A DNA stretch of 64,000 nucleotides from Macrostomum hystrix (Eukaryota; Platyhelminthes; Macrostomidae), in the NCBI GenBank assembly GCA_950097015.1, contig CATNEN010000038.1:1116001-1180000 (forward strand). Reading direction: 5' to 3'. The notes beneath the pieces were generated by a model, which worked only from the letters and a program-made list of their open reading frames with translations, was not told the DNA's origin and searched no databases. Shown piece after piece: positions 1 through 12,016 of the stretch. The number at the start of each line of letters is the position of its first letter. Within the stretch, counting starts at the first letter, position 1. The position numbers were made by a program, and so were the translations under genes.

Positions 1-235
1 TGCCAAACGGTTCTTGAGATTTGACTTCCACGCAGAGTTAGCAAATTCGGTCGGGTTTAGAAATGGTGAATACGGGGTTTGGATTCGTGTCGCAATTCTT
101 TCCCGATAGCTCTCTCGGATCTCCACATTACGGTGAAAATTTTGGCCATCCATAAAAAAGTTTTGGATACTCCTAACAAGACTGACAAATCCTTCATCGA
201 CAGTCCACGGTGCAAGGCGGCGACGATGCGCTGTG

Positions 236-462
236 GATCACGTACAGATCCACATATACAGATACAGATACATGTACAGATCCACGTATACAGATACAGA
301 TACATGTACAGATCCACCTGTACAGATACAGATACATGTACAGATCCACCTGTACAGATACAGATACACGTACAGATCCACATGTACAGATACAGATACA
401 TGTACAGATCCACATGTACAGATACAGATACATGTACACATCCATCTGTACAGATCCACTTG
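236..462. repeat. 32-bp minisatellite
   Basis: About seven copies of a 32-bp unit built from the core CAGATACAGATACATGTACA followed by GATCCAC and a variable CTGTA or ATGTA. The array is open in several frames on both strands only because the unit lacks stops; the period is not a multiple of three and no coding signal is seen. It lies about 2.8 kb upstream of the channel gene. Confidence 0.9.
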
Positions 463-823
463 ATTTGGGGCGCCATTATCGCTTAACAAATTGAGTTGTC
501 TATGGCTAACTTTCTCGTGTGAATTCAAATGCTTGGCCATGGAATTCCATCGGCCGTTCCGTTTTGCATGTCCACTGTTCCACATAGCGCGACAAAGCAA
601 TACTAAATGACAAGCACTGGGCAAATAGGGAAAGACTGCAGAGAAGTGATAATGCGGAAAGACAATCCGGAAATCTCATAGATTCTCAGAGAGAATAAAA
701 AACGCAAGCCTCCCACCCAAAACTTTCACTTTCATTCTCTCCCAACCAATGACTTTCTTAACTCGGCCATTAGCATTCTTGGAGCCAAGGGTCTCAGAAT
801 TTGTTTAACTGGCAAGCAGTGCT

Positions 824-856
<33 letters not shown>

Positions 857-1849
857 TCGGCAAAATCGCCCAGAAAATTGGGCAGAAACTGCCCACCAAC
901 CCCAGATCCTAGCCATTTTGGCTTACAGTTCGCCTCCCTTTCTGGTTTCCCCCTCCCACCCTGCTCAGGGGCAAGTTGGGAAGGACTGGGGCTATACTCA
1001 GATCTTGCAAATACTGACAGACAGCATTGGGGTTGCTGCATGGTTGGGATCTGGGTATGAGTGGGATCCCCCCAGAGCAAATCGGTCAATCGGCTCCGAC
1101 CAATTCTGATCCCATCGTATATTTTATATCTACCGAATTGGCCTCACATATATCATATAGAACAGTCATTTCCACAGACTGAGACCATTGAGACTCCACA
1201 TCTTCTCCTCGCATTCCCAACATTCGCGTTCAGTTCTGGCTCTCAAATATTTGCTACCAGCGAGCGGCTGAGCTGAAAGTTGAAGGACAGACAGTTTTTG
1301 GTGGCGCGAACAGCTAATTAATCCCAGGACTTCCGTATTCAGGACCCCGTATTCAAATCCCAGGTAGATTTGAACCGAAGCCAGATATACTGCAAAATAC
1401 TCAATAAAGGTAGGATTATCATTGACTGCTTTCATATACGCTGATCAACCACGTGGCCTGGCTAATCTGTGTACTTTTATATAAAGTTAATATTGAAGCT
1501 TCTTTGAAGACAGATCCTCATTAGGATTTAATGAACTATACTATCCATAATCCCGAAACCCAGCCATGCCTACAAAGAGAATTTACTGTAGGATAAGTAC
1601 ATTGTGCTGACTTGATGCGGGAAGTGTCAGCAACGCTACTTTCATCAGACTGCAGCCCTGCGGATTAATGATTAAAACGGAAATTTGATTAGACTAGCTA
1701 CTCGTTGCCCGATAATGAAGAGATGCGACGCGATGACAGCTTTTAGGCAAAGAGAAACGGATGGGACTGCTGGGACTTGCTGGCAAAAGAGGTGAGGTGG
1801 GACAGCGGCATACGGGGGCAGTGGGAAACAAGAGGCTGCTAGAGAGCGG
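463..1849. other. Intergenic or leader DNA, no gene recognised
   Basis: No supported exon is seen. It holds a (GT)n microsatellite at about 828-856 and otherwise mixed-composition sequence. Confidence 0.5.
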
Positions 1850-2330
1850 GAAAGATATAGTGGGAGAGGTAAAGAGGGAGAGAATGAGAGTGGGAGAGGT
1901 AAAGAGGGAGAGAATGAGGGGGGGAGAATGAGAGTGGGAGAGGTAAAGAGGGAGAGAATGAGGGGGGAGAATGAGAGTGGGAGAGGTAAAGAGGGAGAGA
2001 ATGAGAGGGGGAGAGAATGAGAGTGGGAGAAAATGGAGTGGGAGAGAATGAGAGTGGGAGAGAATGAGAGTGGGAGAAGGTGAGAAAATGAGAGTGAGAG
2101 AGAATGAGAGTGGGAGAGAATGAGAGTGGGAGAGAATGAGAGTGGGAGAGAATGAGAGTGGGAGAGAATGAGAGGGGGAGAGAATGAGAGTAGGAGAGAA
2201 TGAGAGTGGGAGAGAATGAGAGGGGGAGAGAATGAGAGTGGGAGAGAATGAGAGGGGGAGAGAATGAGAGTAGGAGAGAATGAGAGTGGGAGAAGGTGAG
2301 AAAATGGAGTGCGAGAGGGAGAGAAGTAAA
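1850..2330. repeat. 16-bp GA-rich minisatellite
   Basis: Purine-only array with unit GAGAGAATGAGAGTGG. A variant carrying GGTAAAGAGGGA dominates the left part, so two unit types have spread separately. The long reverse-strand reading frame across it (Ser/His/Leu/Pro repeats) is an artefact of the unit. Confidence 0.9.
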
Positions 2331-3239
2331 GCCAGATAGATAGAAAGTGGGTGTTAAAAGTTGTCTGTTAAAAAGTTTAGAAGCAAAATAACCTATTTGT
2401 CTGTTGTCAAAATAAAAAAATAAAATACGAAAATGTGTATGATGTACATACATCTACAAAACTTTCACTTTCTGAGCTCTGTCTCTGCGGAATAGATAAG
2501 CAAAAAACCTCGGACTTGCATGTATACAAATTCCTAGAAACAGCTCATGCTGAAAATAAACCTGAAGCACTCGACGGATTCTAGTGCCGCTGTTTCACGG
2601 TTAGACGAATCGAAACGAACGACTGGGCTAGCGCTTCGAAATTGATGCAGGAAGCCCTGGGCACTGGGGAGATATTCGAATTTTGATAAATGTTTCGATT
2701 CCTGACTTTTCTTTATTAAACCACGCCCAAGGACTTCCGGCCGATTTAGTCTATGGTCTAACCCTATAAGTGCTCTGTGCGTGCACACACGCTCGTATCT
2801 TGATCCGACATTCCAGGAACCTCCGACTAGGAAAGCAAAATAGGCCAGTCGCGGAAGAGAGGCCTACAGAGGAAACAGAAGGAGCTGTCAAGATAAGAGC
2901 GAGGGACGGGCAAACAGAACCGGTCATCGTTTGTAGAGGCCAGTGCAAACACGGCGCTTGGGTCTGCAGCAGCAGCAGCAGCAGCAGCTTGTATCACATA
3001 TAGGGGGGAAAAGCACTGCGCTTTACCTCTTTCAAACAGTATTCCCTGCATGGCCGGGAACTTTCGGCTTTCCTTCGACCCAGCTGAAGCCCTGTAATTT
3101 CAGGGACAACCGCCCAGCCCTTCTCTATAGCTCAGTCAAGGCCAAGAAGCCGAAGCTTGTGTGCAGAAAGAAGAGGGAAGGGAAGAGAGAAGGACAGAGC
3201 GAGGAAGGTAGTAGGCAGCGAAGGAATATATGCGATAGG
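2331..3239 (+). other. Probable 5' leader region of the DEG/ENaC gene
   Basis: No confident exon. A CAG run lies at about 2966-2988. The reading frame that enters the first channel exon is open from about 2943, but its first ATG is at 3240, so this stretch is best read as untranslated leader or promoter DNA. Confidence 0.35.
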
Positions 3240-6031
3240 ATGGCGGGCAGGAGTCTGTGCATTCATAGTACTAGTTCTCGGCTTGTGTGTAGCACATCTA
3301 CCTGCGTACGCATCAGCGAGAGGCTGCTAGTTCCGCCGCCAGCGCTACAGCCGCCGCCACCGCCGCCGCAGCAACAACAGAAATCGTCAACAAATAGGTA
3401 TGTTCTGGTATTGTGTAACAATGTATTTTGTATATAAGTATAAACTGTCTTATACTTATATACAAAAATAATATATATGCATGTGCTGTTGTATAAAATA
3501 TAAATTTTCCGATAAATCTGTACGTTCAACTCATTTATAGAAGCTTTGTAGATCTGCCTTCACCTGGTGGATCGCTTCCCTGGGGCCAGCAACAACAGCC
3601 GCAACATCAGCGGAGACTGCGTGGCGCCCAAATGGAGCCATTGCGACAGCCGCCGCCACCGCCGCCGCCACCGCCGCCGCCATCGGCGCCCTACCATGTG
3701 CCTCTGCCGCCGGGCTGTGCCGCGGAGCTGGCCAAGTCATCAGTCTCTGGTGGCGACACCGGCGGACTCTTTGAGGCCGTGGCCGCTTTTCTGCAGCAGT
3801 CCGACGACTGCGACAGTGGCGATGAATTCACTCCAGCGTCGAGACCTTTGCGAATGGAGCTGCCGTTGCAGACTCACAAGCAGCCTGGAGCCAGTCGAGT
3901 TACTCGGCACAAAGCTGAACCGTCAGAGTTCAGCTCGGAGACTCGCAAGTCGTACGTGTTTGCATCGCACCGACTGAGAACCGCCAAGGCATTCTTGGAC
4001 AATTCAACTTTTCACGGCCTGTGGCGCGTGCAGCCCAGTGCAAATAAACAGAACCTGCTCAGCAGCAAAATGCACCTGCTTTGGACAATCATCGTGATCG
4101 CAACGATCAGCTGTCTCTGGTTGCATGTCTACAAGCAGGTGTCGCTCTATTTCAAATACCCATTACAGTCGTCTACTCGAGAGATACTAAACGACTTTCA
4201 TTTTCCCAGCGTCACAATCTGTGAAGCCTGGCAGATGAAGTTCTTTAAGAACGACTACGAAAGCGTCTCGCGCAGCCTAAATAACGAGCTTGACGACTAC
4301 TTAAACATGACCTTCTGGCTGTTCGATGTGCCAAAATCGGAGAATACCTTGCAATACCTGAGCAACTTGACGGCCTATGGCTTATCAGTTCTGGACCTTC
4401 TGATCGACTGCAAGCTGAATGGCGTGCCATGTGACAAAGATTCGTTTACTGCATTCTATCATCGGCAGTACGGCAACTGTTTTACATTCGACGCCGAGGT
4501 TCAACACGATGAGAGGCGAGGCCATTCAGGCTCCAGGGTGCACGAGGGTCTGAGTCTCATCCTCTACTCACCGTCTTCAGATCCCTATTTCCGCAACTTC
4601 TCCGACCCGCCACCCCTGGACAGCTCAGGCGTCAGCGGTCTTGAGATCGACGGTGTTCTGGTGACTGCTCACGAGGCCGACACGGTACCTCGAGTGAGCG
4701 AAGACTCGATCATTGCTGCCACAAGCCACGAGACCAAGATAGGTCTCAAGGAGGTTCGCACTACTTTGTTCAACACACCTCTTCGACCGTGCAAAGAATC
4801 GTCGGACTTTCGCGTCCACGATCACCTGGTGCCCACGGAGCGCACATACAAGACCTCCCTGCCAGACAGGCTCGAGTGGGAGGACATTGCGCAAGTGGTG
4901 AAGAACTGCAGCTGCCTGGCCAGCAGTCCAGTTGGAGTGCCCACACACCTGGCCAACTTTAGCAGCATGCGACAGTGTGCCGACTTGTTCGACGCGTTGC
5001 GTGGCGACTTCCCCAAGTACCGCGAGTTCCGCAATCACGCCTGCCAGGAGAATCGGAGCCGAGACAAGCTGGCCTGCCGGGAGAAGCTGCTGAGAAACTT
5101 TCCAAAGCTAGTGGAAAACTGGGAAGCGTTCCAGTGTTACCAAACGCTTACCAATCAGTCATTTCACGAATCCGATGCCCAGGTGCTCGAGGCAGACGAT
5201 CAGTGCTCCTCTATTAGCTACCAGTTTCAGATTTTTACTTCGGAGTTGCCGGACTCGCAGTCAGCCAGCTGGCAGTACGGGCGCTACGATGCCCGGCTCA
5301 TCTTTCAGACTTTCTCTACCATTCTGGACAGGTAAGGGGATAGACCCCCATTACGTGAAGCAAGAGGGTTGATAAGTTCTTCATCTTTTTTCGTCCAGAG
5401 TATTTGATCCGCAGATTACAGGAATTCTGCGTTCCAAAACAAGCGTATTAAGTCTTATCATCAACACAACAAACCAATTCGCCTGCGATCCTGCAGGTAC
5501 CTAAAGCGATTCGAGAACAGCACCCTGCCGTTCGAGCAGCTACCCGCCGTGGTTCGATCAGTTCGATCAAAGGGCCTGCGACCAGGCGACTGCACAACTA
5601 TGATCGATCGCAAATTTAAAGACGAGGAGAACTGCAGCGATGTGCAGGAGTTTATCTCACGCCATTTTCTCCGCGTCCAAGTCTACCCGTTCAGCCTAAG
5701 CGTCGTTCACATCGCCGAGGAGCGCAGCTACTCCATCGTGGACCTGTTTTCTCACCTGGGCGGCATTCTAGGCCTTTGGGTCGGCTCGTCAATTGTGTCA
5801 CTATTCGAGCTGCTCGAGCTTGTCACCTTCTTATCTGCCAGTTCGGTGTCATTCAGTTTAAATGAGCGCCTTCAACGCTCGACATCGGGAGCGACGGTGC
5901 TTCGCTATCCTGTGCCCAGCAGGAAGGTCGCCACCGGGAAGCTGCCTGTGGCTCCGACGATCTCGTTGACCACAGAGTTTGACGAGACAGCGCCAGCACC
6001 GGGACTCGCCGCTGAAGCTGAGGTGCACTGA
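3240..6031 (+). CDS. DEG/ENaC-family sodium channel subunit (3 exons)
   Basis: Subunit of an amiloride-sensitive/degenerin-type trimeric cation channel of the plasma membrane. Exons 3240-3397, 3541-5331 and 5497-6031 join in frame (phase 2 at both junctions) to give about 827 residues. Order of parts: a Pro/Gln-rich cytosolic N-terminus (about 1-200, with a run of 13 prolines); the family His-Gly gating motif in NSTFHGL (about 211-212); first membrane span about 231-251; FPSVTIC just after it; a large cysteine-containing ectodomain with YGNCFTF and NCSCLASSP; then the second span with LGGILGLWVGSSIVSLFELL, which includes the G-x-S selectivity motif near 746-748; and a cytosolic tail of about 70 residues. 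The splice sites are GTATGT...TTATAG and GTAAGG...CTGCAG. The ATG at 3240 is the first in its frame; an alternative start at 3632 would drop the first 83 residues. The gating type (peptide, proton or mechanical) cannot be told from sequence. Confidence 0.9.
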
Positions 6032-7770
6032 AATTTCAAGAACGCATTGAGCCTAAACAACGGCCGCCCTCACTAATACAGAGTTAAGTTCAATACTAAA
6101 TTGCCCCACTGATCCCACGGACAGAGAACTGTAACCCTTGATGACATAACATAATATATAATATCAATCATTTTATATTAGTCATTCAATGCAGAAGGCC
6201 TAGAAAAATAACTGTTAAATATTTTAGAAGCCGTTTAGAAGCCGTAACATTTACAATATTAAAATTACTTCAGTAGCTTCTTGAGGAAATTTGGCTGTAG
6301 ACCATAGACTATTGACCTTAAATTAACTTAGCCGATCACGTGAAAATGACTTTTTGTAAGCCGATTTTCGTCGCGTAAATATTTGTAAATTAACTCGTAT
6401 AAGTACATATTTACTTAAATAATTCGTTTGCCAATTCTAGGTTGCAAATTTGGCTTTTGAAAACTGAATTCTGTCTATTAAATCTTAATTAACACAAACA
6501 TTTTACCATTGTGACATTGTAACATAGTAACTCTATGCATAGCGCATGCTATGCTATGCAAACAACTCAAATACAAACTCACATTGTGTATGATTTTTCA
6601 CGTGAAGCATGCGTAGGCGCTGAATGCTTTGACTTTGCCTCGCGTCCGCAAATTAGATTTTAAGTACGATTTTACTCATAATTCGTAAATTTGTTTTTCG
6701 CTCCATCCGTAGTACTGTATTCTTGTCATGTCCACTACGTCCTACTGTATGAGTTTAAGTAGTATGATGAAGACATTTTATTAAAGTTCAAAAAGGTTCG
6801 ATAAGAGTTTTTTGCATAATGGCTGATACTGATGTCTAAAATGCCAAGACTCCAGTAAATTGTTTTTGAGATGTATGTAGTACAACCCAGAAGGGCATGT
6901 ACAACTAGCTTTGTATTTATTTAAGCAAAAAATCCACAAACTTCGAATGATTAGGAGTATATTAGAGTTGCTTCAGAGTTGCTCCTTGCTCTGGCTGCGC
7001 TTCAGTACAATTCAATTTCTCCCTGTCTTGCCCATAAATTGATTAGCGAGGGCTGAAACTAAAAAAATCGATTTTTACTCAACTGTGTTGTACTCGTAAT
7101 ATCTCGCACGATTGTAGACTATAAACTTACCCTTTCTGGGTATCTAAGAAATACGCATGCGCATAGTGAATACAAGGTAAACTAATAACTGTAACAAAAG
7201 CCTGCAATGCAACAATAAAAAGCACAGTTTCTGTTATGAGACCAGTTGTTTACAATAATAAAATGCTTACGATTGAGGTTATTTGACATTCCGCTCTCAA
7301 AAAACGTTGCTGCAGTAAGATAAATTAGATGGGTTTGATTTGGACAATTTTTTAGGTGTCACGTGTTTCGCACTCACCCACTCCGTTGGCCTCAATTCCA
7401 ATAGATGGGGGACTTGGGGTGGTGGCGCTGGCCTGGAACTGGCACACAGACAATGTACGTACATGCCCCCGCTCATTCCCAGACGCCCATTCCCCCACCC
7501 ACCCTCCTCCACTCCCACAAGCACGCTTGTCCTTGGCATGACGCACATAAACTGGGGGGTGCTATTCCGAGGTCCGCTCTACTTTTATACTTCCTAACCC
7601 GAGGGCCAAAGTCTCCCCACTCGTGCTGTGAGTGACTCGGACCATAGCGCGTTTATTAACTTATCTCTGAAATTTAAACCTAACAAGTCTAGCTATTTTT
7701 TTAAAAGTCCTTTTCAATAGACGGAAATAAGTCTCTACGAAAGCTAGATTCGACTGGTAGTAGCCTGGCT
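6032..7770. other. 3' flank of channel gene and intergenic DNA
   Basis: AT-rich and without supported coding sequence. An AATAAA lies at 7214-7219, and the 3' UTR of the channel gene may end there or earlier. A GC-richer stretch at about 7370-7640 is open in several frames on both strands but shows no recognisable protein. Confidence 0.4.
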
Positions 7771-7773
7771 ACA

Positions 7774-7779
7774 TATAAA
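7774..7779 (+). promoter_or_regulatory. TATA-like box upstream of the BTB gene
   Basis: TATAAA within ACATATAAACC, about 100 bp before the BTB start codon. This would give a leader of about 75 nt. Position and sequence fit a core promoter; nothing else supports it. Confidence 0.3.
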
Positions 7780-7878
7780 CCTGAATTCTAGGCAAACGTC
7801 AATCAAATAAGACATAAACACTAAAAGAGTGCATCAGCTGGAGACTGAAAAGTCAATAACCGCATGGTATAGAAGGCC

Positions 7879-10800
7879 ATGTCGACAATGAAAGCGTTGA
7901 CACCAAGCAACGGTCGCCGAGATAGTTATAATTACAACCGCGGCAAGCCGGTGGTGCCATCGACATCGACTGCTTCTGCCGTATCAACTGTAGCGGCGTC
8001 AGCAGTGGCCACGACGCCGCCGAAATTCGTGATGAGCCGGCCGATTGGCACTATCATGCGTGACTCGCTACAGCTCAAGGTGCTTGTACCGCGAACTGGT
8101 CGATCCATCGAGCACCAGCTATCTAGGGCTCTGCGGAAGCCGCAGCAGCAGCAAGGCCTGTGTCAGCACCAGCAGTGCCAGCAGCAGCAGCAGCAGCAGC
8201 CACCTGGCTCCGTAGTTTCGACGGCGCACCACGACGCCATTCACGTGTCAATCCAGTCGCAGCACGAGGCGGACTGTCTGAACGGTCACACGCACTTCGA
8301 TCTGGTCATGCGCCTATTGCAGCCCAGACTGCGCGCTGCTCACCTGCTCTGCAAGGTTATGTACAGGAATGTGCGCGACGAGGTCAAAGAGATGGGACCC
8401 TACCTGCTGCGTGTCACAGAGCCCGTCTGCTGCTACCGGCTTGAAGAGATGAACTGCCAGGTGAGACTGCATGGCAGTGCGGGCTAGTCAGAGATTTGGT
8501 CTTTGGCTGAGGAATGGGGTCCGTGGATTCTAGAAATTAGGGACAGCTTAGGTTGAAGGAATAGGATCAACCTGAGACGCGAATTGGGATCAATCTGATG
8601 GTTGGGAAGAGTATTAATCTAAGGTTAAAAATAGGAAAAAAAAGGTGCAGGAATTGGATCAATCTAGATGATGAATATGATTCTGAGATTTGAGCATGGG
8701 ATCAATCAGATTCTGAGATTTGAGCATGGGATCAATCAGATTCTGAGATTTGAGCATGGGATCAATCAGATTCTGAGATTTGAGCATGGGATCAATCAGA
8801 TTCTGAGATTTGAGCATGGGATCAATCAGATTCTGAGATTTGAGAATAGGATCAATCTGATTCTGAGATTTGAGCATGTGATCAATCTGATCTGATTCTG
8901 AGATTAGAGAATCATAGGATCAATCTGATTCTGAGATTTGAGCATGGGATCAATCTGATTCTGAGATTAGAGATTGGGATCATTCTGATTCTGAGATTTG
9001 AGATTGGGATCAATCTGATTCTGAGATTTGAGCATGGGATCAATCTGATTCTGAGATTTGAGCATGGGATCAATCTGATTCTGAGATTTGAGCATGGGAT
9101 CAATCTGATTCTGAGATTTGAGCATGGGATCAATCTGATTCTGAGATTTGAGCATGGGATCAATCTGATTCTGAGATTTGAGCATGGGATCAATCTGATT
9201 CTGAGATTAGAGATTAGGATCATTCTGATTCTGAGATTTGAGATTGGGATCAATCTGATTCTGAGATTTGAGCATGGGATCAATCTGATTCTGAGATTTG
9301 AGCATGGGATCAATCTGATTCTGAGATTTGAGCATGGGATCAATCTGATTCTGAGATTTGAGCATGGGATCAATCTGATTCTGAGATTTGAGCATGGGAT
9401 CATTCTGATTCTGAGATTTGAGCATGGGATCAATCTGATTCTGAGATTAGAGATTAGGATCATTCTGATTCTGAGATTTGAGATTGGGATCAATCTGGTT
9501 CTGAGATTTGAGCATGGGATCAATCTGATTCTGAGATTTGAGCATGGGATCAATCTGATTCTGAGATTTGAGATTGGGATCAATCTGATTCTGAGATTTG
9601 AGCATGGGATCAATCTGATTCTGAGATTAGAGATTAGGATCAATCTGATTCTGAGATTTGAGATTGGGATCAATCTGATTCTGAGATTTGAGCATGGGAT
9701 CAATCTGATTCTGAGATTTGAGATTGGGATCATTCTGATTCTGAGATTTGAGATTGGGATCAATCTGATTCTGAGATTTGAGATTGGGATCAATCTGATT
9801 CTGAGATTTGAGCATGGGATCAATCTGATTCTGAGATTTGAGCATGGGATCAATCTGATTCTGAGATTTGAGCATGTGATCAATCTGATTCTGAGATTAG
9901 AGATTGGGATCAATCTGATTCTGAGATTAGATTGGGATCAATCTGATTCTGAGATTTGAGCATGGGATCAATCTGATTCTGAGATTTGAGCATGTGATCA
10001 ATCTGATTCTGAGATTTGAGCATGTGATCAATCTGATTCTGAGATTTGAGCATGTGATCAATCTGATTCTGAGATTAGAGATTGGGATCAATCTGATTCT
10101 GAGATTTGAGATTGGGATCAATCTGATTCTGAGATTTGAGATTGGGATCAATCTGATTCTGAGATTTGAGCATGGGATCAATCTGATTCTGAGATTTGAG
10201 CATGGGATCATTCTGATTCTGAGATTAGAGATTGGGATCAATCTGATTCTGAGATTTGAGCATGGGATCAATCTGATTCTGAGATTTGAGCATGGGATCA
10301 ATCTGATTGATAGATTTGACAATGGTAACTTGTGATAGGCAGTTATAAGACGTCAGACGCTTTACCTAAGAAATTCGGTGCAACCCATGCCAAGGTATCG
10401 CCAAAGACCAACCACTACCACGTCTACCTGGCTCTTCAACTCGTGTCAGCCGAGCCGCAGTCGCCACTCCTGACTTGCCTGAGCTGCGGCGGAACGAGCG
10501 CCGGCTCTTCCAGTCAGCCGCAGCCGGACGAATCTGGCGACGCCAACGGCGAAGTCGGCGATATTGGCGACGAGGACGACTTGGCCTCTCTACTGTCGGC
10601 GACGCCGCCGAGGTCGACCCGATCGCGGCACCAGAGCATCAGCAGCAGCGCCTCCGTGTCACTCGAGGAGCCCCTGATGGCTGTGTTGCCAGCCGGAGCC
10701 CAGCTGCCCGACTTCAGCGTCCGTTGGTCTCCCCTGGCAACGCTGACAATCAGTGCTGATGGAGCCGACACGGAGGGCCCGCTGTACTACGTGCCGCAGC

Positions 10801-12016
10801 TGTTGTGCCTCTGCTCCGAGATGTTCGCCGACCTGCTGATGGTGCAGCAGCCAGGCGTTCGCAACTCGCGTGAAGCCGGCGAGCTAGTGCTGTCTGGCGT
10901 AGCCAGGGCCGACCTGCTGCTGCTGCTCCAACTGGTCTACCCTGGCACTCCCGCCACTGTCAACTTGGCCAATGTGCACCAGGTGAGTGGCATCTTACTG
11001 ACATCACTGCCAGTCCACTGAGATCACTGCCAGTCCACTGACATCACTACCAGTCCACTGACATCACTGCCAGTCCACTGACATCACTGCCAGTCTACTG
11101 AGATCACTGCCAGTCCACTGACATCCCCGCCAGTCGTCTGATATCCCAGCTAGTCCACTGCCCGCTGACATCAGTTTAAATAGCTATAACTGCAGTCGCT
11201 TCTACCGCTCACAGCACCTTAGTCCCACAAATTTTGTCAGGATGTCATATCTTAATCCTGCACGATCCTACTGACGCCAAATCCTACTGACACCCAATCC
11301 TACTGACACCCAATCCTACTGACACCCAATCCTACTGACACCCAATCCTACTGACACCCAATCCTACTGACACCCAATCCTTTTGACACCCAATCCTTCT
11401 GACACCCAAACTTACTGCACCCAATGCTACTGACATGGGCAAGGGGGTCAGTGGCAGAGCGGTTAACGCGGTTGCCTCTCGCACAAAGGTCCCTGAGCTC
11501 GATTCCGCGGCGAGGCCACATTTATTTGGGGCCCAGCCGCAAAGAGTAGGCTTGGGGGCTTGTGGTGCAACTTGCGCCCTTGGGGGCCAACGTCCAAGGC
11601 ACAGTGAGAGTGTACACTGCCTGACGATGAGAAAGTCAGGGCCGATATACACACATGAGTGAGTGTGTGCCTGCGTACAGTATCCGTGTGCGTGTGTGGT
11701 CAGGAGTCAGCGAAATGGGCAGAATTGCCTCCTCGCTGGCTGCAGTTCTAGTGTCACTAAATGATGTGCCACTGCCCACAGCCGTCATGCAATTATTAAT
11801 ATTAATATTTAATCCTACTGACAGGTGCTACGCCTAGCTGCCAAGTTCCGCGTGCCTCACCTGCGCGTCACCGCCGACCAGCTGCTGTGCCGTAGCGTGC
11901 ACGCCTGCGCGCCAATCAGCCTGAGTCGCCGGCACGAGCTGTGCTCGCTGGCCACCCAGTACTCGCTGCCCTGCCTGGCTGAGCTGCTCAAGCTGCGGCT
12001 GACTGAGCCAGAGTAG
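7879..12016 (+). CDS. BTB/POZ-domain protein (3 exons)
   Basis: Probable protein-interaction or ubiquitin-ligase adaptor with a C-terminal BTB fold. Exons 7879-8460, 10371-10982 and 11825-12016 are all phase 0 and encode 461 residues. The BTB region spans about 315-425: LATLTISADG, then YYVPQLLCLCSEMFADLL (the usual helix after the 'acts as anchor' strand), VYPGTPATVNLANVHQ, and across the last intron VLRLAAKFRVPHLRVTADQLL-type sequence, followed by a short helical tail. The N-terminal 300 residues are not recognised: a Ser/Thr/Ala-rich start, a polyglutamine tract (CAG-coded, near 8170), a Cys/Leu-rich part around residues 140-230 split by intron 1, and an acidic/Ser linker. No Kelch, MATH or zinc-finger part is seen. 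The acceptor of exon 2 (CTTTACCTAAG) was chosen for frame and its pyrimidine stretch; another in-frame acceptor at 10350 would add seven residues. Both introns are filled with private tandem repeats. Confidence 0.75.
8583..10318. repeat. 30-bp minisatellite filling intron 1 of the BTB gene
   Basis: More than 50 copies of a 30-bp unit with core GATCAATCTGATTCTGAGAT and variants GAGCATG, GAGATTG and TAGAGATTA. Degenerate copies (GGATCAACCTGAGA) start near 8583 and become regular from about 8680. Because the unit is a multiple of three without stops, long reading frames exist on both strands (one of 333 codons on the minus strand). They encode only ten-residue repeats and are rejected as genes. 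Confidence 0.95.
10990..11160. repeat. 20-bp minisatellite in BTB intron 2
   Basis: About eight copies of CTGACATCACTGCCAGTCCA starting seven bases after the donor site. Each unit contains an acceptor-like CACTGCCAG. Confidence 0.9.
11270..11436. repeat. 16-bp minisatellite in BTB intron 2, matching its own 3' splice site
   Basis: About ten copies of CCTACTGACACCCAAT. The intron itself ends AATCCTACTGACAG (11811-11824), so the functional acceptor is effectively the last repeat unit. A SINE separates the array from it. Confidence 0.9.
11437..11812 (+). mobile_element. tRNA-derived SINE, copy A (full length)
   Basis: The 5' part has an RNA polymerase III A-box-like TGGCAGAGCGGT (about 11452-11463) and a B-box-like GCTCGATTC (about 11498-11506), as in Leu/Ser-type tRNAs. 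The body includes TGCCTGACGATGAGAAAGTC and CAGAATTGCCTCCTCGCTGG, and the end is an AAT-rich tail. The same body recurs at 21094, 27281, 39779 and 54093. It sits between the 16-bp array and the acceptor of exon 3, so its target duplication cannot be told apart from the array unit. Confidence 0.85.

Noticed and set aside
8583-10318. CRISPR array
   Set aside because: There are no unique spacers between repeats; units are directly contiguous and the locus is an intron in an animal gene. The same holds for the other arrays.
8912-10335. Long stop-free frames on both strands across the 30-bp array (up to 333 codons)
   Set aside because: The unit is a multiple of three without stops, so all frames stay open by arithmetic. 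The peptide is a ten-residue repeat with no signal or start context, and the array lies between two confirmed exons.
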